A DNA stretch of 32,291 bases, from IMG/VR virus record IMGVR_UViG_3300046792_000034, positions 1-32,291 of that record; one strand, given 5' to 3'. The notes below the pieces were generated by a model. The model did no database searches, had not been told where the DNA came from, and saw only the letters and a program-made list of their open reading frames with translations. A program made the translations under genes and the position numbers. Of the stretch, positions 1 through 7,675 are shown in pieces (within the stretch, counting starts at the first letter, position 1; each line of letters starts with the position of its first letter). This DNA comes from a virus.

Positions 1-4
1 TACC

Positions 5-17
5 GCCACCCGGTGGC
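5..17. terminator. Short GC palindrome after the holin gene
   Basis: GCCACC and GGTGGC flank a single base 29 bases past the holin stop codon on the minus strand. It may be part of a transcription terminator or a coincidence. The window ends four bases later, so any following T run cannot be seen. Confidence 0.25.
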
Positions 18-45
18 AATGGGGCGGGCCACGCGCGTCTCTGTA

Positions 46-270
46 CTACGGAGTGGGAGGGCTGCCGTCCTGCACAGCCTGCGCCTTCGTCACTGCCTTG
101 ACGAACGAACCCAGGCCAGCGATCGCAGCCGTAGCCGCGACCACGGTCCAGTTCACCGAAAAGTGACCGGTCGCATCGACCATCACGAGCCCACTGGACG
201 CGAACAAGGCAGTCGACAGCACACGCTCGGCCGCGTCAACCCAGAACTTCCCGCTGGTGATCCAAGCCAT
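46..270 (-). CDS. Holin, r1t-type, 74 aa
   Basis: A small inner-membrane protein expected to form the lesion that releases the endolysin. The 74-residue sequence opens with a Trp/Lys-containing amphipathic stretch (KFWVDAAERVLSTALFA), then a hydrophobic segment, a short polar turn with VNW, and a second alanine-rich hydrophobic segment (about residues 41-60) before a charged tail. This order and length match the phage r1t holin family, in which the turn commonly contains DW or NW. The ATG follows a strong GGGAGGTGA site by about eight bases. It is the last gene of the lysis cluster visible here, after two other small membrane proteins. Holin assignment is by family resemblance and position. 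Confidence 0.75.
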   Translation of the reverse strand: MAWITSGKFWVDAAERVLSTALFASSGLVMVDATGHFSVNWTVVAATAAIAGLGSFVKAVTKAQAVQDGSPPTP

Positions 271-285
271 TATCTATTCACCTCC

Positions 286-537
286 CTATTTGCCGTCGCA
301 TCCGAGATCGGTCCGCAGCTTTTCGTACTCAGTAGCAACCTTCGCACCGAGCGGTGATTGCTTGACCACGGCCGGGTTGGCTCGGTAGTAATCCGACACG
401 GTCACAACGATGTCGCAGAACGAGTGCCGCGTCTGCTTGTCCACATTGTTCGTATAGACGATGCAGAATCCCACCGCAGCAAGGATGGCCACGAACACAG
501 TGAGCATGGCATAGGTCTGCTTGTTTCTTACCTTCAT
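286..537 (-). CDS. Small single-pass membrane protein of the lysis cluster
   Basis: An 83-residue protein with a short basic N-terminus (MKVRNKQ), one strong hydrophobic helix at about residues 9-28, and a soluble C-terminal part of about 50 residues with two cysteines (HSFCDIV near the middle and LGCDG at the end). The pattern suggests N-terminus inside and the soluble part outside, where the cysteines could form a disulfide. The ATG at 537 forms a TGATG overlap with the preceding gene; an in-frame TTG at 540 would also be possible. Its place between two other membrane proteins suggests a holin regulator or spanin-like accessory role, but no family was recognised. Confidence 0.65.
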   Translation of the reverse strand: MKVRNKQTYAMLTVFVAILAAVGFCIVYTNNVDKQTRHSFCDIVVTVSDYYRANPAVVKQSPLGAKVATEYEKLRTDLGCDGK

Positions 538-806
538 CAATCCTCACCCGTGCCCCGACGCGAACCCTTGGACGACCGCCCAGATGATGCCCGCGAATGC
601 GAGTCCGGCGATTCCGACTCGGTATCCGAGGACCCGCGCCGCAGCGCCCACAAGTTGACCACACCGGGAACACCGAGAAGCGTCACGTATGCCGCGACCA
701 GCTCGGGTGAAATTACGCCCGTCACCTGTGAGTAGACCAGTCCGAACGTCCCGGTCCCCATACAGAGTAGGTCGCGAAGTATGCTCACCCATCGCACTTT
801 CTCCAT
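537..806 (-). CDS. Small membrane protein, possible second holin
   Basis: An 89-residue protein with two hydrophobic stretches, about residues 7-29 and 32-54, separated by a very short turn around Ser33-Pro34. A polar, Ser/Arg/Glu-rich tail of about 35 residues follows. A two-helix hairpin with a charged cytoplasmic tail is the usual layout of small holins, and the gene directly follows the endolysin. A GGGA site lies about eight bases before the ATG. It is the first of three consecutive membrane-protein genes downstream of the endolysin, so this protein and the r1t-type one further on may act as a holin and antiholin pair. That division of labour is inference. Confidence 0.65.
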   Translation of the reverse strand: MEKVRWVSILRDLLCMGTGTFGLVYSQVTGVISPELVAAYVTLLGVPGVVNLWALRRGSSDTESESPDSHSRASSGRSSKGSRRGTGED

Positions 807-831
807 TCGTAGTTCCCATCAGCGAATCGGA

Positions 832-1884
832 CTACTTCGTAACGAAGCTTACCGACTGGGATTGGAGTGCGGCGACAACCGCAGCCTGTATCTGAGCTGC
901 CGTGACGGGCAGATCGTTGGCCAGCGCAGCCGCGAGGGCAGTGACGTCGACCGGGGCGGCCAGCGCAACGGTGTCGAGGATGCCGCCCACCTTCGGGATC
1001 CACGGGTCGCACTCGGCCTGGTTGTGCCACGTGGTCGGGTCGGCACAGATGATGAGCACATACCCAGTGCCATCGACAGGGCTGCCGGTCGGCTTGACGA
1101 CAGCACCAGAGCCGATGAGCGCATTCATGGTGGGGAGATCGATGACGGAACGGTAGCGAATGCCGTCGCTGGCATACACGGTGTCAGAGTATGGCGTCTT
1201 GAAGAGAAACATTTCTGGTTGTCCTTTCTGGACGGTGATGACCTGAGGTGGTGGCATGACGGCAATCGGAGGACTGACGGGGGGTGGTGGCGTTGCTACG
1301 GCCGGATGAAGCCACGAGTAGGTCGCGCCAATGCTGGTGTCGAGGTCCACATCGTACGTTCCGAATGGGTAGCCGTTACGAACCTGACGAAGGTGAGCGC
1401 GAGGATCCCACTGGCCACCCGACCAGGCGTATGCCTGCCAGCCGTCGTCGATCAGGCCATTGTCGAACATGTACTTGACGTACCAGTACCCGCCGTATGC
1501 ACCGATGCGCATTCCGCACTGATGAACATAGGCGCGCGCCGCCGACATGTACTGGCCGGCGACCGGCTTCTGGGCATCCGTGATATCGAAGTCACCCGAG
1601 AAGTAGATGGTGGCACCCTTGGGATAGCCGAGGTTGTATGCCTGCCGGACCGCCTCGTGCGCGTGGATCGCACCAACGTTGTACCCGCCGAGCTGATCGG
1701 TAGCGTTGAATTCCCAGTTGAGGAATATGTCGATGCCGTTGCTGATGAGGTCGTTCGCCTCGGCGGAGCCGATGACCTTCCCGTTCGGCAGCCACGAGAG
1801 GTAGCGAGAAACCGCCGTGACCCCATTCGCTTTGAGGAATGAGGCCGGCGGTTGGGACCATGCGTAGTCGAGAATGCTCATCAT
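832..1884 (-). CDS. Endolysin with DUF1906 glycoside-hydrolase-like domain
   Basis: Residues 1 to about 195 match the Rv2525c-like DUF1906 fold, a TIM-barrel domain related to glycoside hydrolase 25. Supporting features are the opening ILDYAW, the VSRYL stretch, LNWEF with its acidic residue near position 58, IYFSGDFD near 93-100, and RIGAYGGYWYV followed by AWSGGQWDP. A proline-rich linker (about 197-213) joins it to a C-terminal region of about 135 residues that may bind the cell wall but was not recognised. The likely role is cutting host peptidoglycan at lysis. The first ATG shares ATGA with the previous gene's stop; a second ATG follows directly. There is no signal peptide, so release should depend on the holins downstream. 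Confidence 0.75.
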   Translation of the reverse strand: MMSILDYAWSQPPASFLKANGVTAVSRYLSWLPNGKVIGSAEANDLISNGIDIFLNWEFNATDQLGGYNVGAIHAHEAVRQAYNLGYPKGATIYFSGDFDITDAQKPVAGQYMSAARAYVHQCGMRIGAYGGYWYVKYMFDNGLIDDGWQAYAWSGGQWDPRAHLRQVRNGYPFGTYDVDLDTSIGATYSWLHPAVATPPPPVSPPIAVMPPPQVITVQKGQPEMFLFKTPYSDTVYASDGIRYRSVIDLPTMNALIGSGAVVKPTGSPVDGTGYVLIICADPTTWHNQAECDPWIPKVGGILDTVALAAPVDVTALAAALANDLPVTAAQIQAAVVAALQSQSVSFVTK

Positions 1885-2321
1885 GGTGTCCTGTCATTCG
1901 TTACGGCTGCGGTGTAAAGGTTCTGAAGGGCGGTCCGCACCGTGGCGGCCGGTACATTGAAGGTTCGAATCAACTGCCTCGCTGCATTCTGGTAGGTCTG
2001 CTTTGCAGTTGCATCCTTCCATATTCCGGGCAGCGGGATGCTGTCGATCGCTGTCTTTGTCGTGTTGTCGAGCGCGGGGGTCATCAGGAATTCTGTCACC
2101 CCGGCGGGCGTAGTGGGGAGGATCGCCGCACGAGGATATCCGTTTACACCTAGCAATGTACCAGTGTTGTCTGGGCCGCTACCGAGAAAGGGTACGTACC
2201 CTAGCGGGATGCCGACGATTCGGCCGGCATTCGAAGCGACGGCGGAAGGGGTGTCCTGATCCGCCACCATTATGAGGTAACTCAGATCCGTCATTGCGAC
2301 GGGGACTGCGGGCTGCGTCAC
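1881..2321 (-). CDS. Unknown protein between tail fibre gene and endolysin
   Basis: A protein of about 146 residues with no recognised domain. The first 95 residues are rich in Gly, Pro, Thr and Val, suggesting a beta-structured virion part. The rest carries a predicted helical stretch with repeated Asn and Ala (KQTYQNAARQLIRTFNVPAA). It sits directly after the large receptor-binding-type tail protein, a place often taken by small tail or tail-fibre assembly proteins. GTG at 2321 gives a GTGA overlap with the upstream stop and has a GGAG about ten bases before it. An in-frame GTG at 2330 is the alternative, nine bases longer but with the same GGAG only one base away. Confidence 0.6.
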   Translation of the reverse strand: MTQPAVPVAMTDLSYLIMVADQDTPSAVASNAGRIVGIPLGYVPFLGSGPDNTGTLLGVNGYPRAAILPTTPAGVTEFLMTPALDNTTKTAIDSIPLPGIWKDATAKQTYQNAARQLIRTFNVPAATVRTALQNLYTAAVTNDRTP

Positions 2322-5300
2322 TGTGTCCACGCTCCGTAAACGCTAGTGCCATTAACACCGATCGCGTTCTGTCGATACTCATAGTTGACGCCAGACACGG
2401 CGTTGAAGTCGTCGAATGTCACACCGCCCGCTAGGCCAGTGGCGATCCGCAATCCGTTGCTGGTATCCCCCACAACGCGACGGTAGATATCCTGGTATAG
2501 CAATGCCGGCTTGACATTGAATGCCAACGTAAGTCCCCGAGATATGGCTGAGACGCCACCAGTGACAGTCCATGATGCACCGGTGATGTTGGCATGCGCC
2601 GTCTGAATGACGTAGTCCCATGTGTCCGAGGACTTGTTGCCAGCGGCAGATGCCAGCGAGCCGATGAGGCTGAAGCCGCCGGGCGTTGCAACGCTGGTCC
2701 ATTGGTCCTGTTTCCAGCCAGCGATGATGGCCAGCTGATTGTTGGTAGGAATGGTCAGCGATGGATAGGCGACGTTCTGTGCCGAGGTATTCAGAACAGT
2801 TGCGTTCGTCGCTGCGCTATAGGAGAAGCCTCGGAATGCCACCATTTGCGCGATGGTGTCATCGCCAGATGCGCCACCCGTAAACGTGACCGTTGGCGCG
2901 TCTCCAGAAAGCTGAGCGAACCGCGCAAAGATCCTGGTGTTTCCGAAGTTGACTACGTCGACCCAACCGGCCGGCAGGTTGACCGTTCCGGTACCAGAGC
3001 TTCGAATGCTCGCGAACACCAGCAACAGGTCCTCTTTTTGAATAGAGGCTGGCGTGCCAGGGCTCAGCGATACATTGTTGCCGTTGACTGCTGTGCCTGC
3101 ATTGACGAACGTGCCCGGCGCACCGGCCGAGAACGGGTTATTGGTAGTGATCCGGATGAGGCCGAGGCTAGACATAGGCGTCGCGGTGAGGTTGGGCGTT
3201 GACGGAGGAATGTAGCTGATCGAGAAATCATCTTGCTGCTCGGCCGATTGAAGTCCCTCGTTGTTCTTCGTGACCAATGCAACGGTCCACGAAGTGGCAT
3301 CGGGCAGGATCGTCGACGGCTCATAGGCCCGCGTAACAGGGTTGGTTTCGGCCTTGTATCCCGTATCAAACGTGGGGATATCGAAGGTCCATTCATCCAT
3401 AAACCAAGACGTGGATGCCGTGACGCTACAAAAAGCAATGAGGCGGCCATATGCAGCGCCCGGTGGCACGGTGGTGATGACCTGGTATAGCGTCCAGGTG
3501 CCAGCAGTCGGACTTTGCGCCTGGTCGTCATCGACACCTAGGGCATTCTGTGACGAATCGTAATAGCGGAACCGCAGAGTAATCGACGATCCATTACCAC
3601 GAATCCATGCACGGTGACGATAGAGAGTACCAGCCACACAGGGGTAGAGCGATGACTGCACCTGTGGGAAGGCTGTCACTCCATCCGGAAGCACCTTCAT
3701 TGAAGCGATGCCCTGGTGGAAGAAACCGGTATCCCGACTGACGGTGGCGCCGTTGGTTCCCGAGAAGTCGCTAACATCAGTTTCGAAATATGGGTTTAGA
3801 TTGATGTTCGCGACCGGAGTAGAAGCGAAAAGTCCCACGCGGTAAGCGCTCTGCTCGGTAGCGGTCCATGTGACTGATACCTGATTCGTGCTTAGTACCT
3901 GACTCGCTGTCGGCGCGGTGATCGCTGGGTTCACCGGGGTCGATGGAATGACGATCAGACCCGAGCCATACGGACCGGCCACACTGGACGAATCCCACAC
4001 CTTCACCTTGAACGTATAGTTCGCATCAGACGCCAGCGCCCAAGCCGATGCCAAGGTCACGATGGTGGTACCGCTCGTGTTCTGCACCTCGGCGACCTGC
4101 CACGTACTGTCTGACGCGCGCCAATAGTTCAATGCACCGGCGCCAATCTGTCGCGAGAGCGCGTAAGCCGACTGCGTGTCACCCGCGTTGGGGTCTGAGA
4201 AATTCCAGTCGAGCCTAAGCTGCTGCCCAACATCCTGAGCGTCACCATTGTTGGGCAGGACCCATACGCCACCATTCGGCGCCGAGTTGTAGAGGTGAGA
4301 TATGTGGGTCTGTAGGTTTGTCGATCCGAGGTAGATGTCGAACCGAGAGTTGCCATAGTTAGACTTCCGTACACCGAACTCGGATCCGCTTTGGAGTACG
4401 GCGGTAGCCGAGACCTGCGTCCATGCGCTGAACGTCGCGGACTGGCGCGTGTATTCGGTGTAATAGATGGTGTCGTTCGATGTGCCTACGGCGTAGACAC
4501 GGAAATCCTGTGTGGACGCATTGATCGAAAGGGTCTGCTGCCGAATCACACCCTGTGGATGCGAGGGCGTGAAGCGCTGGTTGTCGATCCATCCATTGGA
4601 TGCGTTCATCTCGTAACAGGCGACGGTCTGGGTGTTACCGGGATTGATGATCGTCTGAATGAAACGCGTGCCGTCCCAGCGGCCAGGAATGTTGTCGACA
4701 CTAGATGCTAGGCCATTGGATTGAACCATCGTATAGTTCGGGTTCCATCCATTGCCGTTCCAGATGAACTTCATGCGCCACGCCGAGGATCGGCCAAAGC
4801 TGATCCACGCATTGGGATTGGCCGACGTCTTACCGTCTGATCCCTTCAACCATTCGATGTCAATCGAAGGACTGATGTGGCCGGTACCACTTTCCGGCCA
4901 ACCATAGCCAATGGTCTGACTGGCAAGAACAGAACCGATGTTCGGGGTGTAGCCAACAGCACTCCAGATGGCAATGCCTCGGTTAACCCCGCCCTGGATA
5001 GAGCCGACCGCTATCATGATCCAGGTCGTTCCGTAGATCGGGACGTTCACAATAGTGAAGTCGATTCCCGTATATACAGCACCGGCGACGCCACCGTTGG
5101 CAGCACTAAACGCAAGCTGCTCCGGGTACCACGTCTCAGTAGCGAAGTCGTAATACCGGAAGTAGACCTTGTCAGTGCTCGATTCATTGACCCTATAGAC
5201 CCAATGGAATCCCCAGATGTCACAATTGATTCCGGCCCACTCGACAATGCCGGTCCGCGTCAGCGTGGTCTTCGCTGTCCATGAGGTGCCATTGTTGTCG

Positions 5301-5464
5301 GTCCGGTAGGGCGTGAAGTCATTGGTGTTTGTCTTCACCAAGCAATAGAGCGTCTGATGTGGCTCGCTGAACGGCCCACCCTGATTAGCGCGCGGCCGGT
5401 CAAGTCGCGAGAGGTTTGGCCATTGAAAGTTCGGAGTCTGAGTGCTGCTAGCAATCGTGGTCAC
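2318..5464 (-). CDS. Large minor tail protein, probable receptor-binding or fibre protein
   Basis: A 1048-residue, mostly beta protein rich in Ser, Thr, Asn, Trp and Tyr. The first 400 residues contain repeated short blocks such as TSWTAKT, ETWYPEQ and SAWRMKF, resembling sialidase-like beta-propeller blades. About 400-520 looks like an Ig/fibronectin-type region. About 550-690 resembles a carbohydrate-binding jelly roll (NLNPYFETDVSDFSG start, SWFMDEWTFDI end). Further beta modules follow to the C-terminus (ending near YRRVVGDTSNGLRIATG). As the last large tail gene before lysis it is the best candidate for host recognition. GTG is chosen because a GGGGTGA site lies just upstream. Domain limits are rough. 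Confidence 0.75.
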   Translation of the reverse strand: MTTIASSTQTPNFQWPNLSRLDRPRANQGGPFSEPHQTLYCLVKTNTNDFTPYRTDNNGTSWTAKTTLTRTGIVEWAGINCDIWGFHWVYRVNESSTDKVYFRYYDFATETWYPEQLAFSAANGGVAGAVYTGIDFTIVNVPIYGTTWIMIAVGSIQGGVNRGIAIWSAVGYTPNIGSVLASQTIGYGWPESGTGHISPSIDIEWLKGSDGKTSANPNAWISFGRSSAWRMKFIWNGNGWNPNYTMVQSNGLASSVDNIPGRWDGTRFIQTIINPGNTQTVACYEMNASNGWIDNQRFTPSHPQGVIRQQTLSINASTQDFRVYAVGTSNDTIYYTEYTRQSATFSAWTQVSATAVLQSGSEFGVRKSNYGNSRFDIYLGSTNLQTHISHLYNSAPNGGVWVLPNNGDAQDVGQQLRLDWNFSDPNAGDTQSAYALSRQIGAGALNYWRASDSTWQVAEVQNTSGTTIVTLASAWALASDANYTFKVKVWDSSSVAGPYGSGLIVIPSTPVNPAITAPTASQVLSTNQVSVTWTATEQSAYRVGLFASTPVANINLNPYFETDVSDFSGTNGATVSRDTGFFHQGIASMKVLPDGVTAFPQVQSSLYPCVAGTLYRHRAWIRGNGSSITLRFRYYDSSQNALGVDDDQAQSPTAGTWTLYQVITTVPPGAAYGRLIAFCSVTASTSWFMDEWTFDIPTFDTGYKAETNPVTRAYEPSTILPDATSWTVALVTKNNEGLQSAEQQDDFSISYIPPSTPNLTATPMSSLGLIRITTNNPFSAGAPGTFVNAGTAVNGNNVSLSPGTPASIQKEDLLLVFASIRSSGTGTVNLPAGWVDVVNFGNTRIFARFAQLSGDAPTVTFTGGASGDDTIAQMVAFRGFSYSAATNATVLNTSAQNVAYPSLTIPTNNQLAIIAGWKQDQWTSVATPGGFSLIGSLASAAGNKSSDTWDYVIQTAHANITGASWTVTGGVSAISRGLTLAFNVKPALLYQDIYRRVVGDTSNGLRIATGLAGGVTFDDFNAVSGVNYEYRQNAIGVNGTSVYGAWTQ

Positions 5465-5468
5465 CTGG

Positions 5469-6167
5469 TCACCCCGAGACTTCCATGCAGTGGAATGAGT
5501 TTCTGTCAGTAAGGTCCTGCTCCAGGGTTGCCACGCCCTGCATTACCGCCCACTGTAACTTACAGGTCCAAACGCCTCGGCGAGAAAGCCCAACAGAGAG
5601 GCGGTTCTCTGCCCATGACTCGTGACTCTCTGCGGTGCTATTGAACGAGCCTCCACAGTTGGTGATCTGGACTACCGTTCCATCGGTATGGGTTGCGTTA
5701 ATCTCGAACACCACTCCAGTGTTTGCAGCTCCGTGGATCCAGTACGATGTCGCCATCATGAAGAACGTATTCGACTTATCGTGCAGCTTCGTATAAGTGA
5801 TCGAGATTGGGCCTGGCATATCGCTCATCGTGGCAGACGCCGTCGATCCCACGGAAGCGCTGCCAGTGCTCCCATAGATCTTAGGGAGCGGACGGTTGCC
5901 GGTGTCAGCATCTCCATATCCGCCGAGGACTATCCAGTCCGAACCGAACTTCCCGAGGCCGACACGATCACCGGGAGCGGGCCGTACGTTCCAAAAGCAT
6001 TTGACCGGAGCGAGCGTGCTATCGCCATCGAATGAGACGTTCAGAAAGATGGATGTCGCGTCAGAATCCATGACGGTGCCCATGGCTGTGACGCCGAGCT
6101 TCTGGTTAGCCAGAGCCTTTTGTACGCGCTGGTCGATAAGCTGCGCGAGGCTGTCGTCAATCGTCAT
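5469..6167 (-). CDS. Tail spike-hub protein with OB-fold-like N-terminal region
   Basis: A protein of about 232 residues. After an N-terminal helix (MTIDDSLAQLIDQRVQKAL) comes a stretch that looks like the OB-fold of tail-tip proteins: AMGTVMDSDATSIFLNVSFD, then PAPGDRVGLGKFGSDWIVLGGY. The C-terminal 120 residues are beta-rich (PGPISITYTKL onwards) and resemble a receptor-facing jelly roll. It lies directly after the probable hub gene, the usual place for such a protein. The ATG at 6167 forms an ATGA overlap with the upstream stop and is preferred over the ATG 15 bases earlier; neither has a clear ribosome-binding site. Confidence 0.7.
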   Translation of the reverse strand: MTIDDSLAQLIDQRVQKALANQKLGVTAMGTVMDSDATSIFLNVSFDGDSTLAPVKCFWNVRPAPGDRVGLGKFGSDWIVLGGYGDADTGNRPLPKIYGSTGSASVGSTASATMSDMPGPISITYTKLHDKSNTFFMMATSYWIHGAANTGVVFEINATHTDGTVVQITNCGGSFNSTAESHESWAENRLSVGLSRRGVWTCKLQWAVMQGVATLEQDLTDRNSFHCMEVSG

Positions 6168-7300
6168 GACAGGAGTGTCCATTTGTGAGTCATGGGAGTA
6201 CCGTCCAGATTGAGCGTCCAGTCCGTTGACAGGGCTGGGACGTTGAAGCCGATCACGGGGTCGATGACGGTCAGCCTATCAAAATGCCAATGCATCGGGT
6301 TGGGCGACGTACTCAGCTCGACCTTCGTACTGAATGCCATATCAGCATCAATGGTGATCTGTGCCGCGTTGATGAGCGACGGCTGATCGGCTGCATCGAT
6401 TTGCATAACCTTGGTGATCACTCGGCCACGCGCTGCCTGACTCGTCGCGCCGGTAGCAATGTTGTTGAACGTGTAGATTCCATTGCCCTCAACCGGGGCC
6501 GCGTCGCTCGTATTGTTCTGCCGAACGAACACCCAGCGATTAGGAGTGTCAAAGAAATCTGTCTCCATCACCCGGTCTGGATAGATGATCGATGACGTGC
6601 CGGTGGTGTCGTAGGTCCATTCCGATGCTCGGTTAATCGGCGTCGTATAAGGGTGGATGTGTAGGCGGCCATCCCAGTCCGACCAGATCCCTTGGTAACC
6701 AATTGAGTTGAGCAGATCATTGATGATGGTCAGCCATTTAGTCTGGTCATCAATGGGATAAACCTTTGCTGACGGGAGCGTATTGTCCCCCGACCAGTCA
6801 GTAGTCCACTGAGTAAAGCCACGCGCGGTGAGGATTCCTTCCACCGTTGTTAGGACGCTGTTACCGGCCGGAATGGAGTATGTCTGTCCAACTAGGTCAG
6901 ACAGCGGGAGCATAATATCGAAGCCGTCCGCTTCGAAGACTCCCGGGGAAGTCTGGATCTCGCGCCGGGGAGAGGCGAGGTAGTAGGCGCCCATGTTCCA
7001 TCGTGTCAATGAAATTGTGGGTACCTTGATCTGGAAATATGGCCGCACAATCATGTTCGGCCAGTCGTGGTCAGGCTTCGTAATGTTCAGTACGCAGCTA
7101 CCGTGCAGCTCGTTGAATGCGCCGCGAGAAACCGTGCTACTGGGAGGGGATAGGTAGGTCGAGATGTCGTCAATGTAGTTGAGGTTCTTGTCGATGATCT
7201 CAAGCCCACAGTCGACGGTCATCGTCTCGCTACCTTGGATAAGGTCGATGACCTGTGCATCAGTTAGATGTCCACGAAAGTATCCATGCATGTCTTGCAT
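6164..7300 (-). CDS. Tail hub-like minor tail protein
   Basis: A 378-residue protein with features of siphovirus tail hub (Tal/gp27-like) proteins in actinophages: an early VDCGLEIID strand, RGAFNELHGSCVLNI, then RWNMGAYYLASPRRE. A middle motif (TKWLTIINDLLNSIGYQGIW) is followed by DWDGRLHIHPY, the pattern usually seen where the hub ring folds. The C-terminus ends in a beta region with PMTHKWTLLS, typical of these proteins. The hub would join the tail tube to the fibre-bearing tip. It is placed between a distal-tail-like gene and an OB-fold protein, consistent with the role. ATG follows the preceding TAA directly. Confidence 0.7.
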   Translation of the reverse strand: MQDMHGYFRGHLTDAQVIDLIQGSETMTVDCGLEIIDKNLNYIDDISTYLSPPSSTVSRGAFNELHGSCVLNITKPDHDWPNMIVRPYFQIKVPTISLTRWNMGAYYLASPRREIQTSPGVFEADGFDIMLPLSDLVGQTYSIPAGNSVLTTVEGILTARGFTQWTTDWSGDNTLPSAKVYPIDDQTKWLTIINDLLNSIGYQGIWSDWDGRLHIHPYTTPINRASEWTYDTTGTSSIIYPDRVMETDFFDTPNRWVFVRQNNTSDAAPVEGNGIYTFNNIATGATSQAARGRVITKVMQIDAADQPSLINAAQITIDADMAFSTKVELSTSPNPMHWHFDRLTVIDPVIGFNVPALSTDWTLNLDGTPMTHKWTLLS

Positions 7301-7675
7301 TTAGACACCCTCGACAAATGTCACCGTGCGAAAGGTCGAAGCAGCATCGTAAAAGCCGATGTTGTCGATGTATTCACTTATCTTCAGGTCAAAGATCACA
7401 CCAACGTAGCGCTGCCCTCGATGATCGCGCCACTCCAGCGTCGTGCCATACCATGCGCGCAACTGATCGATCTGCGGCATGGTGACCAACACCAGCGTGA
7501 ATGGGATCTCGACAACCTCGCCCACGGTGACTATCGAGCGCTGCCTACCATCGGCGAACGTCTCCACCTTGCCGGCAATCGACGTATTACGTGACCGGTC
7601 GCGCGACTGTGCTGAAACAGAGATGCCAGTAGACATCTCAGTAAGCCACAACTTCGTGAGCGTTAGCGTCGCCAT
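7301..7675 (-). CDS. Distal tail-like minor tail protein
   Basis: A 124-residue beta-rich protein located right after the tape measure gene, where siphoviruses place the distal tail protein. Visible features are a basic, Ser-rich segment (SRDRSRNTSIAGKVET) followed by FADGRQRSIVTVG and a C-terminal RDHRGQRYVGVIFDLK strand pair. These resemble the short distal-tail or baseplate proteins seen in several Streptomyces-type phages. It is much shorter than classical Dit proteins of about 250 residues, so it may be only the ring-forming half. Start ATG overlaps the tape measure stop (TAATG). Confidence 0.65.
   Translation of the reverse strand: MATLTLTKLWLTEMSTGISVSAQSRDRSRNTSIAGKVETFADGRQRSIVTVGEVVEIPFTLVLVTMPQIDQLRAWYGTTLEWRDHRGQRYVGVIFDLKISEYIDNIGFYDAASTFRTVTFVEGV

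Noticed and set aside
832-846. CTTCGT/ACGAAG palindrome at the endolysin stop
   Set aside because: Only six base pairs, no usable loop, and inside the coding end; treated as chance.
781-1842. 353-codon plus-strand frame opposite the endolysin
   Set aside because: Antisense of a clear DUF1906 gene; composition is typical of an antisense shadow.
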